In this document: positions 59,601 to 64,000 of the stretch, in pieces
How positions within the stretch are numbered: position 1 is the stretch's first letter
Layout of the letters: every line of letters starts with the position of its first letter
Assembly (NCBI RefSeq): GCF_000344685.1
Contig: NW_006920420.1
Coordinates: forward strand, 326,578 to 390,577
Direction: 5' to 3'
Length of the DNA stretch: 64,000 nt
Source of the DNA: Gloeophyllum trabeum ATCC 11539
Lineage: Eukaryota; Basidiomycota; Agaricomycetes; Gloeophyllales; Gloeophyllaceae
Program-made: the position numbers and the translations under genes
Notes under the pieces: generated by a model
Seen by the model: the letters and a program-made list of their open reading frames with translations, nothing else
What the model was told of the DNA's origin: nothing
Database searches by the model: none

Positions 59601-61454
59601 GTGGTCACATTTCGGAGGTTCGGAAGAGATGTCGATGCGCATACCTTCGACAAGACGTTTGGTGGCCATCTCCACTATGGAGCGAGGGTTGGTATGACCG
59701 AGGCGTCGGTGCCAGGTGGCGACGTCAGGGATGCGGGCGGCGAAGTTCGCATACTCAATGGAAGGGGGAGGACCGTCGAGGCGGTAGAGGCGCCGAGTCA
59801 TTTTGGGACCACGGGCGACGATAGTACCGTTAGGCTTCGTGAGCCAGCAAGACGTCCCACTGAAGTGAGCAACCAGATTTGCGCTAGAAGTGAGCTCGCC
59901 TATAGAGATGAGGCGAACCGTTGCCTGAGGAACATAGAGGACTTTGTCGAGTACCAGCGTGATGCCCCGTGCGACGTGGATCTTGACCTTGCCGATGCCA
60001 ACAGCGTGGATGGAGGATCCACCAACACCCTTGATGAGACTGGCTGGCAGGGGGTATAGCTCCATGAAATCGCTACGTTCGGGTGAAATGTGAGCGGTAG
60101 CACCAGTGTCCAAGATGTACGGGTGCAAGTCGGGGTTCTGGAGAGGAGCGCGAGATCGAGTCATCGAAGTAAGAGGCTCGATTGCGGCAGAAGCGAGCGC
60201 GATATCAGTTCTCCTCCTCTGGTACCAGTCGACGTTGCATGTAAAGTCCGCCATGAGAGTCAGGTAACTCTCGTACTCGAAGCGGTCGCCAATGGAGTCG
60301 TGGTAGGCAGCAAGCCAGTCGGGCGATGGGAGGTAGGCGTCGGTGTGAAGCACCGTCTGTTCAGCCGTTTGTGTTGCAAGAGCCGCTAGGGAGGAAGTGC
60401 CGGCATCGGCGAGGTAGAACGCTTCACCGGTGATGCTGTCAAGCAAATACGCGCGGCCAGATTCGTCGCGACGAGGTCCAGCACCAGAAGGCGCAGATCG
60501 CGTAGACGGTGTGGGAGTAGGCTTGCCAGGGCCCGGAGGGCGAGAACGCTTGGCCGCAAGAACCTCATCGCGTCGGCCAGCCATAGCACCGCCGGGAGCC
60601 CAGCAGGTGTCAGCGAGATGGCCGTTCGCCTTACAGTGAGAACAGATCTTCTTGGGAACCTTAGCCCGAGCTGTAACGGACTGAGCAGCGAGGACCTCGA
60701 CAGATCCGGCAGTAGCGGCAGCGTTATCGACAAGCTGTTGTTCGTAATCGAGGCGTAGACGAATATCTTCAGCGGTGACAGGACGGTCGGAGGTAGCATT
60801 CGCCAGGGCAGTGGCGACGTGATCACGGACGCCCGGGAGTTCTGCAGAGAGAGCATTCAGCATGACGATAGAGAGGAATGCACTTTCGGTTGGGATTCCG
60901 ATAGCATATATGCGCTTGACGAGTTCCGTGAGACGGTTACTGGTGACTGCGAAGCGCTCTGAGTGAGAGTACCGGACAGCAAAAGCTTCCTGAATGAGCA
61001 AGATTTGGGCTAGCGGGCCTTGCTGCTCGTGACGGACCCGGAGCGCGGCCCAAGCAGCGGCTGCGGTACCAGCCTTGTCGATGAAACGGCGTTCCTCCTT
61101 GACGGCGCGAAGGCTGAAGAACCCGAGGATAGCTTCATTGTTAGACAACCAGTTATTAGCGCCGACAGGATCAAACGTTGTAGAGGGTTGAGCAATACGC
61201 CCGTCAATATATCCGGCAAGACCAGAAAGCCGGAGGGTTTGTTCGACCTGATGGGACCAGTCTGGCCAGTTATTCTTCGTGAGGTCGAGGATAAGGGCGT
61301 TGGACGCGGCCAGCAAGGTCGGGGGGATTGGGATGACGGGGATTGTGGGTGCGACGGCTCGAGGAGGGACGACAGAGGATCCAGGAGGATCAGCGGGACT
61401 CGGGGCAGACAGGGTACCAGACATGGCCTCAGAGAGCTCAGTGCCAATGGTCAT
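56658..61454 (-). CDS. Copia Gag-Pol polyprotein
   Basis: This is a single frame of 1598 residues. Gag occupies about 1-300, with a CCHC zinc knuckle at 271-284 (CSHCKANGHLADTC). The aspartic protease motif LDTGATAHIS has Asp449. The pre-integrase HHCC region starts WHRRLGHTNP (about 581) with CDHC at 616-619. Integrase has Asp648, Asp710 (YRTDNGE) and Glu745 (HNGRGERIHR). Reverse transcriptase includes QIDIKTAFLYG and VHVDDFLS with Asp1264 and Asp1265; the usual Tyr of YVDD is His. RNase H has YTDSGYA (Asp1436), SCESEYIAA and LCDNTGA (Asp1513), ending with HIDVKHHYIRE. The domain order protease-integrase-RT-RNase H is diagnostic of Ty1/copia. No stop or frameshift separates gag and pol, so the Gag:Pol ratio must be set without ribosomal frameshifting. 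Confidence 0.96.
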   Translation of the reverse strand: MTIGTELSEAMSGTLSAPSPADPPGSSVVPPRAVAPTIPVIPIPPTLLAASNALILDLTKNNWPDWSHQVEQTLRLSGLAGYIDGRIAQPSTTFDPVGANNWLSNNEAILGFFSLRAVKEERRFIDKAGTAAAAWAALRVRHEQQGPLAQILLIQEAFAVRYSHSERFAVTSNRLTELVKRIYAIGIPTESAFLSIVMLNALSAELPGVRDHVATALANATSDRPVTAEDIRLRLDYEQQLVDNAAATAGSVEVLAAQSVTARAKVPKKICSHCKANGHLADTCWAPGGAMAGRRDEVLAAKRSRPPGPGKPTPTPSTRSAPSGAGPRRDESGRAYLLDSITGEAFYLADAGTSSLAALATQTAEQTVLHTDAYLPSPDWLAAYHDSIGDRFEYESYLTLMADFTCNVDWYQRRRTDIALASAAIEPLTSMTRSRAPLQNPDLHPYILDTGATAHISPERSDFMELYPLPASLIKGVGGSSIHAVGIGKVKIHVARGITLVLDKVLYVPQATVRLISIGELTSSANLVAHFSGTSCWLTKPNGTIVARGPKMTRRLYRLDGPPPSIEYANFAARIPDVATWHRRLGHTNPRSIVEMATKRLVEGMRIDISSEPPKCDHCILGKQVKCSVPKVREGAKATRALEIVYADLMEESVVSALGNKYVLNLIDDYTSFPWSLPLRSKDAAFQHLQDWERARELETGFRVGTYRTDNGELKSDKMSAWLASRGTQQQFTAPHTSAHNGRGERIHRTLRNKARTMRIQSNLPENRWDELILTACYLTSRTPSRSLVGKTPFEAYYGRKPNLSHLREIGCRAFVLVENKYNPKIKPRSIECVLIGYSPNSKAYRCYHRPTHRVITSFNVQFIESHEALPRVVHPGRILGDSSSSLPPTDTGIDPLDSNDDDTANTHGPSVPAVTSSPQTISNLPLTANPLGVLPPNSDDPPLVSPMDSPFISSPSSPPDFPPHDPNPVTDTIPLPTPRRSSRVPIPSDKFALAHDLPKIGPVQQAVAESRAIGARLHQERLDRRAATSPPTIDEVLSMLHESFAALQDGPIDVEFPDDPKNLKEAMSSTDAAQWHNALLEEFASIKELGVYKLVPPSAVPPGRKLMHGRPVFRLKRDATGAPARYKARYVCKGYEAVFGLDYDKTTSPTMRMESFRVLLHLAAALDWDAQQIDIKTAFLYGLLPPGETCYMQQPVGFEEPGKEDWVWELQKGLYGMKQAGRIWNRTMHDRMVELKFTRLPCEYCLYYRQDESGVVIAGVHVDDFLSIANPPEANARFKSQLREKWQISDQGDAKFCIGIAIERDRAARTVSLSQTALIDRIIAQFNMKDAYPIATPMDAGLRLSRTEHSPKTEEEKLIAATLPYRSLIGSLMYLAVGTRPDIAYAVQHLSQFLDCYGSAHWDAAKRIIRYLKGTRELKLVLGGPRTAQLVGYTDSGYAMCPDTRRSVGGYCFTLGSGVVTWSSRKQKTVSQSSCESEYIAAAESAKELVWLRTLLNGIHFEQLTPTPLLCDNTGAIVLSSDPSFHSRTKHIDVKHHYIRELSDSGALKVSYVNTKDNVADIFTKALDAGPFIRLRSFLGLHKTPSSLGEAEEDAST

Positions 61455-61646
61455 AGCAAGCGAGAAAACGACGAGTGAAGGGGATGAAGCGAGTGAAGCG
61501 AGAGACTGCAGAGGGTGCGTCGACGAGAGATAGGGCGCGAAAACGAGGGTGATGCGCGCGTAGGTGGGCGCTTCGGAAGCAAATCGGGCACGAGATTCAA
61601 AAGTAAGAAGTTTCCGCTACTCGGTTTGCGAGAACACGAGTCGTTA

Positions 61647-61659
61647 GGGGCTCATAACC
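61647..61659 (-). other. Primer-binding site (half initiator tRNA-Met)
   Basis: GGTTATGAGCCCC lies directly inside the 5' LTR. Its complement GGGGCTCATAACC contains the CAT anticodon and stem of initiator tRNA-Met rather than a tRNA 3' end. Confidence 0.75.
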
Positions 61660-61917
61660 TGTAGAAACTAGTGACAGTGAATCTCAGCCGTATGCGACAC
61701 GACTTTGTATAGCAATGTATGTACCTAGTGACAGTGAATCTAGTACATGCTGTCAGGTACATCAATATTGTAGTGTGGGCATGAAACTCACCTCAGCCGT
61801 ATGCGACACGACTGAGGGAAAGGAAAAGGGGAAAAGGGGAAGGGCGCCCGTATATACCCGAGCGCGTTCGTCACAGTGAAGGTGGTGAAAACATTTCTTC
61901 ACATCGTAAACTCAACA
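61660..61917 (-). repeat. 5' LTR of the copia element
   Basis: This is the partner LTR, 258 bp, and it drives gag-pol on the minus strand. A TATA-like TATATACGG on that strand precedes the gag-pol ATG by about 400 bases. Confidence 0.95.
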
Positions 61918-61922
61918 TATTG

Positions 61923-62887
61923 ATGCAGTAAGTATCGGTGTCGCACAAGTACCGTCTGTCGAACGACGGCCTGTGGAACGATACGTCGACGCTGAGGGCT
62001 GCCACTGAAGCTTGAAGGGAGAGCGCGCAAACAGGACCATACGCGGTGGCTGTTCACTGCCTCGCATTGTGGCGTTTTCGCCTACCCCACTGGCCCTGGC
62101 GACGTTAGTTAGGTGAACCTAGTATCACCAGGGAGCCGTTGAGCCCGTCAAGTAGATACTGATACAATTTTGTATAGTCATAGGTATCGCCTATCTAGCT
62201 CGTCTATCAGAGCCGACCTCCCAGCCAATATGTGGACACAAACCAGCGCGGTTCACGGTTGAATTCGGAATTAGGACCTGTGCCAGACGTAATCTCCCAG
62301 CCATCTTAAGGTTTTCACCTACTCTCACTCTATCGCGCTCGAGGTGATGCGTCCTTATCAACAGAAAGGAGCATGTCCTGTCAGGAGACTAGCGAGAAAA
62401 GCAATACCGAGTCTATCGGCAGCTGTGCTCCTCTGTGCTCCTTCGCACACTTTTTGAGTCCTACCATTTAGTCAAGCTAGGCATGACGGCGATGCATCTG
62501 GACAAAAAGGATGGAAACGACTCTGAACTGGCATCCCGACTGAATACAAGCAACGTTGGCAGTGAGTTTCCCCCGCACAACAGCCCCTAAATGCCCCCGT
62601 CCCTATCATGTGTTCCCTGCACTTACTATCGAGAAGCCCGTTGTCTGAGTTTGCGAATACTATCGCAACTCATGGAACCAGCACGATATCGCACCCACTA
62701 TCAGAGGAAAAGGGAGCACGGCTCATCCGCGGCTCATCGCGCCGACGGATTGCGTGCTGCCTTGCAATTGCTTGCCTCGATCGATCGCTCATAAATCACG
62801 ACATGTCCAGTGCCCACGTCCGTCCAACCCCATCTCCCCGCCCCTTCCCCGCAACCACAGTAACCCACCCAGCCGCGAAACTACAAC
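61923..62887. other. Intergenic, promoter of the dioxygenase gene
   Basis: No gene is recognised. The last 100 bases before the ATG are C-rich, as in other leaders of this window. Confidence 0.45.
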
Positions 62888-64000
62888 ATGGGTGTCGTGC
62901 CAAACGTTCTCGCCGGCTCGCTCGCCGCGTACAACCCCGAGGACGAGACGACGCAGATCGGCACGCGCTTTCCCGACAAGTCCGTGCAGCTGTCGCAGTT
63001 CCTCACCGCGCCCAACGCGGACCAGCTCCTGCGCGACCTCGCAACGCTCGTCTCGCACCGCGGCGTCGTCTTCTTCACGGACCAAGACATCACCCACGAG
63101 CAGCAGAAGGTGCTCGGCCAGCGCCTCGGCGAGCTCGCGGGCAAGCCGAAGACGAGCGGGCTGCATGTGCATCCGATTTCTGAGAACACGCCGGAGCTGG
63201 GGAAGGACGTGAGCGTGATTGACTCGATGGGGTGAGTGCTGTCGGGCAGAGTGTGCGTGGATGAGTGTTGATAGCGGTGTAGCGGGATTGCACGTGCGGG
63301 CTTCGTAGAGGGAACACGTGCCAGTAGTGGATGGCACTCAGATATCACTTTCGAACCGGTACCTTCAGACTACGCTGTACGTGAATGTTCTTTAATGTCA
63401 CCATACCTACCCTATTTATCACCCGCACCATGCAGATCCTAAAGATGCACACGCTACCGAAAGGTAAGACGCGCCAAGCCTAGCCTACCAATCAAGTCTA
63501 AATCCTATACTATCCTGTGTATAGTCGGAGGCGATACCCTGGTACGCTTACCATCTATTCAAACCCATCCCGCAGACCCCTCTTAACGACCCTTCCCAGT
63601 GGGCCAGCGGCTACGAAGCATACGACAGGCTCTCCCCGGCTTACAAGAAATTCCTAGAGGGACTCACAGCCGTCCACGACGGCACGTTCTTCCTCGACGT
63701 GCGTATACCGTCTCTGTCCCTGCCGCCGCCTCCGCTTATGCATTGAATCCAGTACGCTCGTGCACGCGGCATACCCATCCAAGACCCGCGCGGCGCTCCA
63801 GAAAACACGGGGAGCAACCTTACCGCTATCCAGTCAGTATCATCCGTATAGGCTTCCCAAGCCCTTCCCTGATATCACTGCAAATACAGCCCTGTCATTC
63901 GCACGCACCCCGTCACAGGGTTCAAAACGCTCTTCGTCAACAAATCGTACGTAGCCCTTCACCCGTCCTCCCCTCCTTCTCACTCACATGGCTTGTATAC
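62888..64000 (+). CDS. TfdA-family Fe(II)/2-oxoglutarate dioxygenase, 5' part
   Basis: The family oxidises sulfonates such as taurine, or related substrates, using 2-oxoglutarate, and releases sulfite for sulfur supply. Exons seen are 62888-63231, 63283-63376, 63436-63463, 63525-63541 (17 nt), 63600-63698, 63753-63832 and 63890-63946; the gene then runs out of the window in an intron. Landmarks are IGTRFPDKSVQLSQFL, GVVFFTDQDI, LGELAGKP, RASSGWHSDITFEPVPSDYA with the iron ligands His133 and Asp135, LKMHTLP, GGDTLWASGYEAYDRLSP, and HPVIRTHPVTGFKTLFVNKS. The last of these is the conserved run before the 2-oxoglutarate region. The distal iron His and the oxoglutarate Arg are beyond the window. 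There is no signal peptide, so a cytosolic enzyme is expected. The precise substrate cannot be told. Confidence 0.88.

Larger units (their letters stand above)
56318..61922 (-). mobile_element. Intact Ty1/copia LTR retrotransposon with 5-bp target duplication
   Basis: The 258-bp LTRs at 56323-56580 and 61660-61917 appear identical and end TGT...ACA. TATTG directly repeats at 56318-56322 and 61918-61922 as the target duplication. The element is on the minus strand, so the 5' LTR is the right-hand one. Next to it, the minus-strand GGTTATGAGCCCC (61659-61647) is a primer-binding site complementary to the anticodon stem-loop of initiator Met-tRNA, as in copia and Ty5. A purine tract GAGGAGGAG (56589-56581) abuts the 3' LTR. 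One uninterrupted gag-pol frame fills the interior. Identical LTRs mean a very recent insertion and probable present activity. It sits about 230 bp upstream of the F-box gene start at 56089. Confidence 0.95.

Overview
The window reads as nuclear DNA of a filamentous basidiomycete, most likely an agaricomycete of polypore type. Genes are split by many 48-65 bp GT-AG introns. Recognisable families include a group III (Nik1-like) hybrid histidine kinase, an eukaryote-type THI5 pyrimidine synthase, PMS1, a basidiomycete-type G-alpha, several F-box/LRR proteins, a TfdA-type dioxygenase and a Ty1/copia retrotransposon. Exon limits below were placed by hand from splice signals, reading phase and family conservation.

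Layout. 1-17 kb: 3' part of a hybrid histidine kinase (+), a frameshifted phenolic acid decarboxylase (+), a secreted SGNH/GDSL hydrolase (+), a small ricin-B-type lectin (+), an F-box protein (+), THI5 (-) and an F-box/LRR gene (-) with a paralogous tail remnant next to it. 17.3-21.3 kb: a candidate 3.9 kb TA-flanked DNA transposon interrupted by an 867-N assembly gap whose two flanks are near-identical. 21.3-31.3 kb: gene-poor, with an HNH-like fragment, a small two-TM protein gene and a stretch of decayed tandem repeats. 31.3-56.1 kb: a dense block with a 614-aa F-box-like protein, a small nucleotidyltransferase, F-box/LRR (-), PMS1 (+), formamidase (+), G-alpha (+), an F-box-type gene (-), a Rieske-DUF455 fusion (+), a small secreted protein, a Pro/Ser-rich protein (-) and a third F-box/LRR gene with an acidic insertion (-). 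56.3-61.9 kb: an intact copia element with identical LTRs and a 5-bp target duplication. 62.9-64 kb: the 5' part of a TfdA-family dioxygenase.

Most genes are unrelated housekeeping or accessory functions, and there is no biosynthetic cluster. The most interesting signal is inside THI5. One coding intron is 305 bp instead of about 55 bp, and on the transcribed strand it contains a candidate TPP riboswitch aptamer: an 8-bp P1, a P3 hairpin, the CUGAGA core and a GAUC-loop-GCG module. A 10-nt upstream segment is perfectly complementary to the P5 part of this aptamer, and cryptic splice sites lie nearby that would add an in-frame stop. This suggests thiamine feedback on splicing from an internal coding intron. 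Secondary points are a family of TA-flanked inverted-repeat elements, including a 62-bp copy that is little more than two fused ends, and half-tRNA priming by the copia element.
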